From positions 1-11,399 of the forward strand of contig JAOXYB010053512.1 in NCBI GenBank assembly GCA_028565635.1: a stretch of DNA of 11,399 nucleotides. Direction: 5' to 3'. This document shows positions 1 through 8,171 of the stretch, piece by piece; positions within the stretch are counted from its first letter, which is position 1, and each line of letters begins with the position of its first letter. Origin of the DNA: Phoronis ovalis (lineage: Eukaryota; Phoronida; Phoronidae). Made by a program: the position numbers and the translations under genes. A model generated the notes under the pieces. It did not search any database. It had not been told where the DNA came from and saw nothing but the letters and a program-made list of their open reading frames with translations.

Positions 1-109
1 AATGAAAGAACCCCCATTGTGTTAACTAGCTCATACTGTATTCGTTAACTTGGTATGTGTTAGTACCGGTTCATGACGTTCTGCACTTATTTATAGCTCT
101 TGATAATCT
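1..109. other. Unassigned sequence left of foldback element A
   Basis: No gene, RNA or repeat is recognised here. Its right edge ends in CTG (108-110), which reappears at 505-507 just after the foldback element, so this short stretch may be the left side of the insertion target. Confidence 0.5.
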
Positions 110-505
110 GACTTGTGAGCTGTGCGAACAGTCATGAAAACTTACAATTACAGTGAAAGTGCCCAAACTTTGAAATCTGTGTAATTTCTACCGAATTAGT
201 TCATACATCACTGTCCAGATACTCTCTGATTATCCAACTTCAACTACTCCTTTCACCATTTGAAACTCTTGAATTCAGTTTTTACCATGCAGTAAGCTTG
301 TTTTACGCTGGGCCTCACACACCAACCCAGTTTTTAGACAAGTACCCCATCCCTCTGGGTGCCAGTGCAGGAGTTGCAATGAGAGAGTATCTGGACCCTA
401 ATATATGAACTCATTCGGTAGGAACTAAATAGATTTCCAAGTTTGGATACTTTCACTTTAATTGGCTATTTAAATTTCCATGACTGTTCGCACAGCTCAC
501 AAGTC
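110..505. mobile_element. Foldback element A (non-autonomous, about 396 bp)
   Basis: The two ends are long inverted repeats. Positions 110-136 are a perfect reverse complement of 479-505 (27 bp, outer word GACTTGTGAGCTGTGCGAAC). Similarity continues more loosely inward, giving arms of about 110-232 and 378-505, with shared words such as CTACCGAAT, GTTCATA and GTCCAGATACTCTCT. The loop of about 145 bp has no open frame of note and contains a short CTGGG/CCCAG self-complementary stretch. If the ends are 111 and 504, a 3-bp CTG is repeated on both sides (108-110 and 505-507), but so short a match may be chance. This is a MITE or foldback-type DNA transposon derivative; the superfamily cannot be assigned. 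The arms have diverged moderately, so it is an old insertion. Confidence 0.8.
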
Positions 506-942
506 TGAAACTTTAGCATTCAAACTATGTCATAATGGTATTTTCAAACTATTGTGTAAATGTATGAAATTTAATTACACCCTATGAAAATCGTTTGGTA
601 CATCCTACAGGAAAACTCAGTAGATAAAAATTCGGGCTAACTATATTTTAACAACTAATCAATACTCCCTTAATTGGATTTTGACCATGTTTAAATTGCA
701 CCAGGGATTTTGATTATATAATCAATTTAGTGTTTTTAGCAAATATAAAAGTTAACTTTAATAATTCACCGTATCGTTTACTTCTTAAAAACGTAGTTAG
801 CTCCAATTTAGATCTGCAGGATTTTGCGGTAGGATGTACCTTATAATTTTTATGGGATGTCATAAAAAATTAATTAAATTTTGCATTGCATACACAAGTC
901 TAAAAATACCACAATAACATAGCATAAATGTTAAAGTTTCAG
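505..942. mobile_element. Palindromic repeat family B, copy 1
   Basis: Left arm (505 to about 650) and right arm (about 800 to 942) are diverged reverse complements. Both begin CTGAAACTTTA read inward, and both contain a GGTACATCCTAC word and a GAGCTAACTA or GGGCTAACTA word. The central loop carries AATACTCCC and CAGGGATTTTGATTATATAA. A second copy lies at 10386-10899 and matches over the whole length, but with its core in reverse complement. No coding capacity is visible. It is a non-autonomous, foldback-like DNA element of unknown superfamily. Its left edge directly abuts foldback element A, so the outer part of its left arm may have been displaced or lost when A inserted. Confidence 0.8.
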
Positions 943-1028
943 AAAACATTTATTTTATATGACAAAAATGTAATGCGAATTTTTCATGAATTTTTATTTA
1001 AACTGTGACGATGGTCCAGCTTAGCCTT
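943..1028 (+). repeat. Conserved right flank of family B, copy 1
   Basis: This stretch continues the repeat outside the arms. AAAACATTTATTTTATATGA, ATGTAATGCGAATTTTTCAT, AAACTGTGACG and AGCTTAGCCTT each have a counterpart in the same order and strand at 10900-11000. It is therefore either part of a larger mobile unit or a shared insertion context. A third solo fragment of it lies near 10085-10122. No matching reverse complement is found to the left of either core. Confidence 0.7.
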
Positions 1029-1487
1029 AAATCCCCAGAATTAACCCCAAAGTTGATAAGTTATGAATATCTTACTCCTAATGGTACTAACCAGCTTAGT
1101 AAGTGTATTTTGCTTAAACATACTTACTAAAGATCTTTACTGTAATACTGTATTTTTGATTATTTATTATAGATTGTATATTCAATTTCATATGTGATGC
1201 TTTATTTGGATATCTTTGTCATTAACACTTTATATGTATTGTGCCAATTATTCAGTGATCGCTACTGTATATTCCTACATACACCTGTTCATTTTATACT
1301 AAATATTTATTGTATTTATTAGAAATTTTCTAGTATAGAATTGTTTTAGAATTAGTGTGTATCTCACATTTTTATAAATATGTATTAGAATTTTAGTTTG
1401 GTGATGGGTTATATATTTATTATTATTACTATTAACATATCATTTAAGCAGTAATTGTGTTAGATTTCTAAAAATATATTTACTTTA
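1029..1487. other. A+T-rich non-coding stretch with one small hairpin
   Basis: No gene is recognised. The composition is very A+T rich with many TATTTA and TTATT words. The only local structure I can support is a 9-bp inverted repeat, TTAGTAAGT at 1096-1104 against ACTTACTAA at 1122-1130, with a 17-nt loop. It could be a decayed repeat or untranslated sequence of a gene outside the window; nothing distinguishes these. Confidence 0.45.
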
Positions 1488-1638
1488 TAGCACTTTAAGT
1501 TATTTATAGTGGTCATAATGTGATATTTTAAAACAGTAGTAGTAGTAGTGATACTGATAGATTTTAAATTGTTTTATTTGAAGTAAAAGTAAGTTTTAGT
1601 GCTTTAACTTGTTTATAGTGGACATTATGTGATATTTA
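1488..1638. repeat. Diverged tandem duplication, period about 109 bp
   Basis: Positions 1488-1528 and 1597-1637 align over 41 bp with six substitutions by eye (shared core TTTATAGTGG, then ATGTGATATTT). Weaker similarity extends upstream, where GTTAGATTTCTAAA near 1460 resembles GATAGATTTTAAA near 1556. Between the copies is a (AGT)5 microsatellite at 1535-1549. The region is non-coding and A+T rich. The divergence indicates an old local duplication. Confidence 0.65.
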
Positions 1639-1710
1639 TTGTTTTCTGCAGCAGTTATAACTTTGTAAATATATTGTTTAAACTATATTATATGCGTTTT
1701 TAATTGATAC

Positions 1711-1779
1711 AAACAACCAATGAGAAATTGCATTGCATGAAAGAAAACAACCAATGACAATTATCGTAACAACCAACCA
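1711..1779 (+). repeat. Short AAACAACCAATGA direct repeats
   Basis: The 13-mer AAACAACCAATGA occurs at 1711-1723 and 1745-1757, and a shortened relative AACAACCAACCA lies at 1768-1779. Each full copy contains a CCAAT word. This may be a decayed minisatellite; nothing nearby supports a promoter role. Confidence 0.5.
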
Positions 1780-1784
1780 TTTAC

Positions 1785-2175
1785 GCATGTTCCTAAAGAT
1801 TCCTTCGGAAGGAACGATAGTTCCATCTCGTTATACGGGCTGATATTTGTAAATGCAAAAGGAGGAATTGCTAGATATATGCCTGTATAAGAAGGTATAA
1901 TCATCTGGGAACACCAGTATCTAAATTAGGAACGCGAAGGAACGCTACTGATACGGGGTGTATCTTTAAGTTCCTGACTGTTCCTTCCCGCTGGAACAAA
2001 AGATATTTGCGTATAATTCAATTCCAGCAGTTTCCAGCCGGAGGAACAAAATATTCCGGCAGGTATAATGAGAAGGAACATGGGGCGTGCACAAAGTGTC
2101 CGTTTAATTACGTTTCTTTTTGTTCCTTCGCGGAGGAACATTGTGTATAAGCTCTAGATAGCTCTAGGAACAAAA
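1785..2175. repeat. GGAAC/GTTCC palindrome cluster (degenerate repeat array)
   Basis: GGAAC occurs at 1811, 1908, 1929, 1939, 1993, 2043, 2075, 2135 and 2167, and GTTCC at 1789, 1820, 1970, 1980 and 2122. That is 14 hits in under 400 bp, against roughly one expected by chance. Several pair as near-perfect palindromes: TTCCTTCGGAAGGAA at 1800-1814, GTTCCTTC...GGAGGAAC at 2122-2139, and GTTCC...GGAAC at 1980-1997. A second word, GTATAA, occurs at 1885, 1895, 2011, 2063 and 2145, with TTATAC near 1831. The spacing is irregular. A 71-codon open frame on the minus strand (1926-2141) exists only because GTTCC-type units read as Val-Pro-Ala-Gly-like codons; it has no recognisable domain. I read the region as a degenerate palindromic minisatellite rather than a gene. 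Confidence 0.65.
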
Positions 2176-2886
2176 TGATACGCGAAATATCATATCTTTT
2201 CCTTCCCGTTTCATTAGATGATACTAGACTTTTCATCCTGTGTTTCAGAGTTAGGATAGATCTAATACGCAAGACGAATCAAGGTAACGTATATGCAAAA
2301 CATCTACTCGGCAGCTCCTTAACATTTATAATGGGACATGACTGCATGCAGCTACAGCGAACAACCACAAGGGACATATTCTAGTTTGAAAGCCAGCCGA
2401 TTTGTAAATGCAAAGAGAACCAAGGCAATTTATTTATGCCATTCTCCAACTGCTGCTCGAGTCGTTTACGGAATAGTTGGTGCATATGTATTACTTCTGT
2501 GGTTTAGCAGGGTTGGACGGTAACCATGCAAGAAAATTGCGATACCCATATTGGGAGATCCATTTTTATTTGTTGCTGGCAACTTACTCACCCTCACACA
2601 AGGACCTGCGGATTGGCGGTTTACGATAGGGAAATGGTGTCTAAAGTAATGATGTGCAACTAGCGTTAGAGATTCCAACATCATTTTACTGTGCAACCTG
2701 GCAAGCCGAACAGTAAGCTGCGGATCCAGAACTACAACCAAACATAATATCTATATTACGCTAAGACATCATGGTCGCATGAAAGACATTGGATTTATTA
2801 ATAGATGATGGTAGTAGCTACAGAGCTTGACTGAAGGATCGACTATTCCTATCAGAATACATGTACACATTCAGATTTAGCTATTC
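2176..2886. other. Unassigned non-coding stretch
   Basis: No gene or complete repeat is recognised. The 15-mer ATTTGTAAATGCAAA at 2400-2414 matches 1845-1859 exactly, and AAAGAGAACCAAGG after it loosely resembles AAAGGAGGAATTG after the first. The preceding array may therefore extend to about 2450 in decayed form. A 91-codon minus-strand frame (2466-2741) has no recognisable domain or start context and is not called. Confidence 0.4.
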
Positions 2887-2909
2887 GTTTAAGTAATTAT
2901 TAATAAATG

Positions 2910-2945
2910 TTAAAATATGTTATAATATAATATAATATATCTATA
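2910..2945. repeat. TATAA-type low-complexity tract
   Basis: The tract consists of imperfect ATAAT/TATAA pentamers (TATAATATAATATAATATAT within it). It is simple sequence with no evidence of function. Confidence 0.6.
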
Positions 2946-3757
2946 CATGCATAAACAGCTAAGAGACGCAAGACTTACTTTAATATCATAACCTTGTAAT
3001 TACATTGGCTCACGTTTATTCCGTCTTGGACATGTCAGCTATGATACACCTCAGTTTATAAATAATAGTCCGGACTTCGTTGTATTTTTAATGCTCGCAA
3101 GTAGAACGCCTGTTACTTTTTTGTTATTGATCAAGGTTTATCGGCATACGTAAACGAAGTTCTTACAAGTGTTGTAGTTTAACACAAAACAACTTTTTCA
3201 AATCATTGAAATGCATTTTTTCCGGCTCATATATAATTCAAAATAACCAGTTAAGAAGTAATGCTGTGCCCATTACAATACCATTTCACCGAAAACTTTT
3301 TGATGAACAATCAAATGTTGGGGTCGTCTTAGAATTAAACATTATTCCTGATAAAACGACAGTTTACAAATTGCTTCCACGTTTTTTCCCCACTCACTAA
3401 ATTAAAGGAACAGATTTAAACTAAACATTAATTTTCGGATAATAAAACAATCTCAACAACCGAAAGTGCTTTGAATGTCTTTCTCCACAAAATGTTAACT
3501 ATTTTAATAACTAGCTAAACATTGCAGAAGTACTGGCGCGAAGTTACTGGAAACTCTAATTTGTAAGCACTATCATTTTTCTTACGAGATCGAGACTGAG
3601 TTTCAGAAACCCATTCAAAAGTTTGTTCATTAAACGTTAAAAATGAATAAGGTGAAAGAAAATAGTTCCCCTTTTCTTAATCTAGTAAAAATCAAATAAG
3701 AAGAAAGCAATTGTCTGATTTACATTATTAGGCTCAAAATCGAATAAGGATTATCTA
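2946..3757. other. Unassigned non-coding stretch
   Basis: I see no gene, RNA or repeat family here. The only open frame, 3206-3400 on the plus strand (64 codons), has no recognisable motif and no supporting context. Confidence 0.45.
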
Positions 3758-3766
3758 GGATTTTCG
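3758..3766 (+). repeat. Left target-site duplication of the 197-bp MITE
   Basis: GGATTTTCG immediately precedes the left terminal inverted repeat and is repeated exactly at 3964-3972 after the right one. A perfect 9-bp match at both exact boundaries is strong evidence of transposition. Confidence 0.85.
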
Positions 3767-3963
3767 CAATCTAAGTAAACTCAGATGTTGTGTTCCGCTT
3801 CGTATTTAATATAATTATAATACGTTACTATAAAAGGTAGTTCCATATTTTCCTACTAGGTGTCTCTTATATACTGGCGGGAGAATATGCAACTACTTTC
3901 ACGTAGAATTTATTCAATATAGTAATACGAAGCGGATCACAAGATCTGAGTTTACTTAGATTG
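3767..3963. mobile_element. 197-bp MITE with 40-bp TIRs and 9-bp TSD
   Basis: The left terminal repeat (3767-3806) and right terminal repeat (3924-3963) are reverse complements over 40 bp with two mismatches. The outer end reads CAATCTAAGTAAACTCAGAT, followed by TTGTG and TCCGCTTCGTATT. A perfect 9-bp duplication, GGATTTTCG, flanks it. The roughly 117-bp interior is A+T rich and non-coding, so the element must be mobilised by a transposase encoded elsewhere. A 9-bp duplication is typical of Mutator-like elements and also occurs in Merlin elements; hAT elements normally give 8 bp. I favour a Mutator-like MITE without a terminal-motif match to prove it. The high arm identity and intact duplication suggest a fairly recent insertion. 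Confidence 0.9.
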
Positions 3964-3972
3964 GGATTTTCG
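3964..3972 (+). repeat. Right target-site duplication of the 197-bp MITE
   Basis: This is an exact copy of the GGATTTTCG found at 3758-3766, and it begins directly after the last base of the right inverted repeat (CTTAGATTG). Confidence 0.85.
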
Positions 3973-4403
3973 TTACTTTCTTTCTTTTTTTGAATAAGGA
4001 AAAGCGGTGAAAAGAACTCGCTTAATTACCGTAAAAAATATATTTTGTATTTTAGATCAACTTGAAGTTTTGTTGGTGAGGAAAATATTAGGTTTTACAC
4101 TGTTTAATATTGTGTCAGATATGTAACTGGGCCAACTAACCTTCACTGCATTCGTTCAATACAATGGTAAGCATTTCTTGTGGACTAGCGTAATTTGCAC
4201 AAGTAGCAGAGGTACAATTATACGTCTCCATTATAGTGCTGAGTTTACTAAGCATCTGATGAAACTGCCAAACTAAAAAATAAAATGAATCATAGCATAG
4301 TTTACACCTACTTATTTACTTCTGCATAACTCACACCGCGGTATCGAATACTTTATATATGGGTTATATCGTGTGTAAGAATGTATTCGTGCCAAACTGG
4401 GAT
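3973..4403. other. Unassigned non-coding stretch
   Basis: No gene or repeat is recognised between the MITE and the hAT-like terminus. A TTCTTT pyrimidine-rich run lies just after the MITE. Confidence 0.4.
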
Positions 4404-4560
4404 CAGTGGCGGATCCAGGACTTTCCTGAAGGAGGGGCGTGGAAAAAATGCATTTGAGGCTGAGCGCCAGCAGGGCGCAAAGCGAAACTAGGGGGGTTCT
4501 AGGGGGCCCCCCGAAAACACATTTGGTGCGTTTTCCTGCAATCTGGTGCATTCAGAGACT
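4404..4560 (+). mobile_element. hAT-like transposon 5' terminus remnant
   Basis: The segment opens with CAGTGGCGGATCCAGGA, the terminal type I know from hAT (Tip100/Zaphod-like) elements of many animals. It continues with the usual subterminal material: GGAGGGGCG, a GAGCGCCAGCAGGGCGCAAA stretch, a GGGGG-rich run with a GGGGGGCCCCCC palindrome near 4502-4512, and CAATCTGGTGCATTCAGAG. It is GC-rich compared with its surroundings. A minus-strand frame crossing it (4312-4551, 79 codons) is a by-product of this repeat and is not a gene. A facing terminus may lie at about 6740-6806. No clear 8-bp duplication is seen. Confidence 0.7.
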
Positions 4561-5126
4561 CTTTCCATGACACTCTGCGCTCCTTTTATACAATGAAGCA
4601 TTAATTATTATTGTTAAGACTAATTTATTTAAAGAAAAAAAATCACGAATTGTATCCAAGGGGGAGGTCAGTCTACATGCATGGCTGCACATTCAGTTTT
4701 TTAATGATTTGTAGATTTTACCTAAGCCTTCAGTATAATTATTTTGAATTTAGATTCTTTACTCAGTATTGAAATGGAGGTTTTATCACGTTATCTTAGA
4801 ATTACTTAAGTGGCATGCATTGTCATTGTACTTGTTAATAATAGACAATAAAATTAACATGTTTCGCTTTGTGTCTATCTTTCTGTCATTCCTGTAAAGT
4901 AATCGGAACATTTACAGCAATACATTATTTAAATCACGGTCCAAATCAACCACTTCGATAACTGTCCACCAATTGGCTGTTCATTCTTCTTGAGAACGGA
5001 CATATAATTTAACAACTATTTTTGTTTTCAGCATACGTTTATTTTATTTTAAAGAACAGCAAAATATGACTTATAATCCTTATATACAAGTAGCACCTGT
5101 AACAATAATGGTGAGCAGTGTGTACA
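4561..5126. other. Unassigned non-coding stretch, possibly hAT interior
   Basis: There is no open frame with recognisable transposase motifs and no repeat. If 4404 and 6806 are the two ends of one element, this is its decayed interior. Confidence 0.35.
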
Positions 5127-5151
5127 AACTGATGATAACTTATCATCAGTT
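5127..5151. repeat. Perfect short hairpin
   Basis: AACTGATGATA at 5127-5137 is the exact reverse complement of TATCATCAGTT at 5141-5151, leaving a 3-nt loop (ACT). An 11-bp perfect stem with a tight loop stands out in this context. No T-run follows and no bacterial setting exists, so it is not called a terminator. Confidence 0.6.
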
Positions 5152-5393
5152 AACACGAACGTATATCATAACTAGATACAGGTATTAATTGGTAACAATA
5201 TACCGAGTACGGACAGCCATGAGAAAGCAACCTGAATGCAGGACACACTCTGGATAAACAATAATGATTCAGTTGGCAACAGGATTAACCATAAGCATTT
5301 GTCTTGGATTTTTATTGGCAAATCTATCTATGACACGCTCATAATCTAGGTTAATATCTCTGTGGACATGTAAAATCAACTCTTGGGAACGGA

Positions 5394-5412
5394 GGGGGGG
5401 GGGGCGCGCGCG
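5394..5412 (+). repeat. G11 (CG)4 simple-sequence tract
   Basis: Eleven consecutive G residues (5394-5404) are followed by four CG dinucleotides (5405-5412), then CTTCCACGCCCGCCCG-like GC-rich sequence to about 5430. It is isolated in an A+T-rich environment. Such tracts are mutation-prone and can adopt quadruplex or Z-DNA forms; no function is implied. Confidence 0.75.
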
Positions 5413-5430
5413 TCTTCCACGCCCGCCCGT

Positions 5431-6739
5431 AAATTCGCACTGGCGATGGAGTTTTATCATATATATTTACATTTAACAAAATAATATTGCTGAGATAGCA
5501 AAAAAAAAACTATGTTTATTATAATTGTACATGTAGATGATTGTAATAGTTGAAGAGCTTGCTATGAAGAAGTTCATATATAACCCTTTACATAACAATG
5601 CTAAGCACAAGTCCCTAGCTCAGGTAGAGGCTAAAGCAATTTCTTTTGGCCAACATCTCAAAAGTGGTACTGTTCTGGATATATAAAAAGGATTTCTCAT
5701 AGCCAACATACTAGAACTATAAAGCTGCCAGAAAATAGTGTCTCTGACAACCTGGAGTTGCTCGTTAGTACAGCATATATATATTTGACTTGATAAATAA
5801 CCTTTCTTGAAAACCCTCCCTTCGCTTTCAACCCTCACAAAACGTTGTAAGGAATCATTCTTTGTATTGTGAAGCTCAATGTGAGGACTTGTAGATTTCA
5901 AACCGATGACAAGGCATTTAGAGCGCTTTCTTTATCGCAACAGTCAAGGCTGTATGGGGTATCAATGTATGTTAAACATGTTACCGCCTTCCAGAAATAA
6001 TAGAGTATTCGACAACCTATACAATATACATGTACCTTGTATAATATGGTAAATAATACACACTTTTTGTATACTTTTTGCGATGAAATTGATTAATAAA
6101 ACATCTTACTCTTGAGCATCCTCCAATCATATGTAACCAGCTCATTCCCTGGTGGAATAGTTCTAAGTTCTTGCCTCATCAGACGTAGCGAATAAGCTAC
6201 TTCAAACTTTAGTACCTTCAAGAATAAAGCATATTAATTTGCAGTCTGAATGAATCCATCCGTTAACGTTCCGGTATTTCTCATCTAATGCCTGGGCTTA
6301 ACCATTGCCATTTGTGTTGTACTACTTCAACTTAGCAAGAGCGGAATAATTACGGCATTAAACTTTTGCCAGCAGATATAAGCCTTGTTCTGGGTGCTCC
6401 ATTGTCGCCTACCACGGATATTCTATGATTCATTATTCTGAATAGGTATCGCGTGGAAGTTTGCTTTTTGCTTAGAGGACTATAGATAAACTCTGACAGG
6501 ACAGAATGTGTGTGCGCTTAGGCCACTGTTATACCTATTATTATCAGCTGTAATTTGATTGGTGTCAAAGCTTTCGTGACACTTTATAATTATATAGAAA
6601 TAAAGGGATTCTCGTTTTCTGCTCTTCGACAATAAACACAAATGGACTATGGCTGAGCCCAGAGATTAGTTGGGGAGACACGCATACTGTTTACGTTTTT
6701 TTAGTTACGACATGGTATATTTGTGGTGATCTTTATTTA
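5431..6739. other. Unassigned non-coding stretch, possibly hAT interior
   Basis: The longest open frame in the window lies here: 5620-5901 on the minus strand, 93 codons. It shows no domain, signal peptide or transposase motif that I recognise, and it is within the length expected by chance. An A9 run lies at about 5501-5509. If the two hAT-like termini belong together, this is decayed interior sequence. Confidence 0.35.
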
Positions 6740-6806
6740 CAGCAGGGCCAGGGATTTTACTCTCGGCCGCACACCCCTATCCAAATTTTCGTTATGTATC
6801 CGCCTG
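6740..6806 (-). mobile_element. Probable hAT-like terminus, opposite orientation
   Basis: On the minus strand the sequence starts CAGGCGGATACA and continues into GGATAGGGGTGTGCGGCCGA. This resembles the other end of the CAGNGGCGGATCCA hAT type, whose 3' subterminal part usually reads as a CCGC/CACCCC-rich stretch, then AAAATCC, then GGATCCGCC. One G of the expected terminal CAGNGGCGG is missing and GGATCC has become GGATAC, so it is decayed. It faces the terminus at 4404, which would give an element of about 2.4 kb. A target-site duplication could not be confirmed. Confidence 0.45.
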
Positions 6807-7546
6807 GGGAGATACTTATAACTGGAACTGCAATTGCTATAAAATATCTGGAACCATCATCTCATCATAGTCTGATAATTCGTGTAATAAAAGTTGTTTC
6901 AAAGTGAACCATACTTGTACTTGTGCAGGGTTAATCTGAGCTGCCATTTGAACACAATTGCTTCACAAATGTGTGCGATCAATTTGTGACGTAACTCCTT
7001 TTAGTTTGGCTAACAAAGACGTTTCTACTGAAACACAAAGCAGACTGCTGACGTCAAATTATACTAGTCACTAGCAAAAGAAAATCTACCTATTACAACA
7101 ACATACAGGAATTTACACATTCATTTTGGTATTTAGTGTTTCATTCAAAAGATACAACCCACGGTAAACGTTGACGGTTAATAGCGAAATTCCCTCCGAG
7201 GATGTACTATGGGGGCACTATGTATCTTGATAGAGGGGACTCCATGAAAACATCAAAGCAGTAGTGCACTATACAGTTACATTGTACAAACATTACTCCT
7301 CTCAGTGGTGTTCAGAACCGAGAGGTAAACGTGTGGAAAAAAGAGTAATAACTCCAGCAAATAAGGTGATGCATCTCGTGCGACATTGTCAATCAAGTTG
7401 CTACGTAGCCTAGCATCAAATGTAGCGACTATGAATACCATTTTGAGAAGTAGAAGTGTTTGCATCGAAAAAGATTGGCTTCGTTTTATTATTTTCTTCA
7501 TTACTATGGTTTAGACTTAATACATTTAAATGAAACAACCGTTATA
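6807..7546. other. Unassigned non-coding stretch
   Basis: No gene, RNA or repeat family is recognised. A 74-codon minus-strand frame (7277-7501) has no recognisable motif. Confidence 0.4.
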
Positions 7547-7557
7547 GAGTGATAAAA

Positions 7558-7702
7558 ATTATCTTTAAACAAACGAAAAGACATAAAGTGATTAGACATT
7601 CTCACGTTACATGCACAAACAATTCAGCACTGCTCCACGTGGGGCAGGAAATGTAATGCGTTATGAACATCAATATTTCTTTTGATTATTTTGAAGATAA
7701 TT
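7558..7702. repeat. Weak imperfect inverted repeat
   Basis: AATTATCTTTAAA near 7558-7570, continuing towards CGAAAAG at 7580, is an imperfect reverse complement of 7679-7702 (CTTTTGATTATTTTGAAGATAATT). The loop is about 100 bp. It contains the palindromic E-box CCACGTGG at 7635-7642. This may be a decayed small foldback, but the match is short and A+T rich, so chance is possible. Confidence 0.3.
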
Positions 7703-7769
7703 ACTCTCATACCTCAGCTTTTAGGAGAATATGATGAAGCAAGATTCTGTCCAGTCCTGTTCGTCGACA

Positions 7770-8171
7770 GTTCTATATGTTTAGCAGACAAGAGTGAGAA
7801 AAAGCCAACAGTATATTGCAAAAGCTCTTCTTCCCAAACTCGTTTCTGCAACCAGATCTTACGTCACGCTATTGTGCAATTTTGATTTTAAAAATTGAAC
7901 CGATGTTAAAATATAATCTTGCAGTACAAATCGCAATCCCTAGGATATTTGTTATGTGCCAAAAAAAAAAGTTCTATATGTTTAGCAGACAAGAGTGAGA
8001 AAAAGCCAACAGTATATTGCAAAAGCTCTTCTTCCCAAACTCGTTTCTGCAACCAGATCTTACGTCACGCTATTGTGCAATTTTGATTTTAAAAATTGAA
8101 CCGATGTTAAAATATAATCTTGCAGTACAAATCGCAATCTCTAGGATATTTGTTATATGCCAAAAAAAAAA
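7770..8171 (+). repeat. 201-bp head-to-tail tandem duplication with A10 ends
   Basis: Unit 1 (7770-7970) and unit 2 (7971-8171) are each 201 bp and differ at only two positions by eye: C7939 against T8140, and G7956 against A8157. Both units start GTTCTATATGTTTAGCAG and end GCC followed by exactly ten A. No poly-A precedes unit 1, which fixes the boundaries. Two identical-looking short frames (60 and 62 codons, 7816 and 8017) arise purely from the duplication and are not called as genes. No tRNA-like A or B box is visible, so a SINE origin is not supported. It is a very recent local duplication, or possibly an assembly artefact. Confidence 0.92.

Noticed and set aside
1926-2141. 71-codon minus-strand frame with repeated Val-Pro-Ala-Gly-like segments
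   Set aside because: The repeated residues follow from the GGAAC/GTTCC array. Nothing suggests a real protein.
1711-2175. Possible CRISPR-like array of short repeats
   Set aside because: The repeats are irregularly spaced, degenerate and palindromic, with no constant spacer length, and the setting is eukaryotic.
2466-2741. 91-codon minus-strand open frame with protein-like composition
   Set aside because: No family recognised and no supporting splice or start context could be shown; it could be repeat-derived. A translated search would settle it.
4312-4551. 79-codon minus-strand frame
   Set aside because: It overlaps the hAT-like terminus, and such frames are by-products of that repeat.
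5610-5640. tRNA-like 5' half: TAGCTCAGGTAGAGG resembles an A box
   Set aside because: No B box (GGTTCGANTCC type) follows at a suitable distance and no cloverleaf can be drawn.
5620-5901. 93-codon minus-strand open frame, the longest in the window
   Set aside because: No domain or motif is recognisable, no context supports it, and the length is within chance for 11 kb on six frames.
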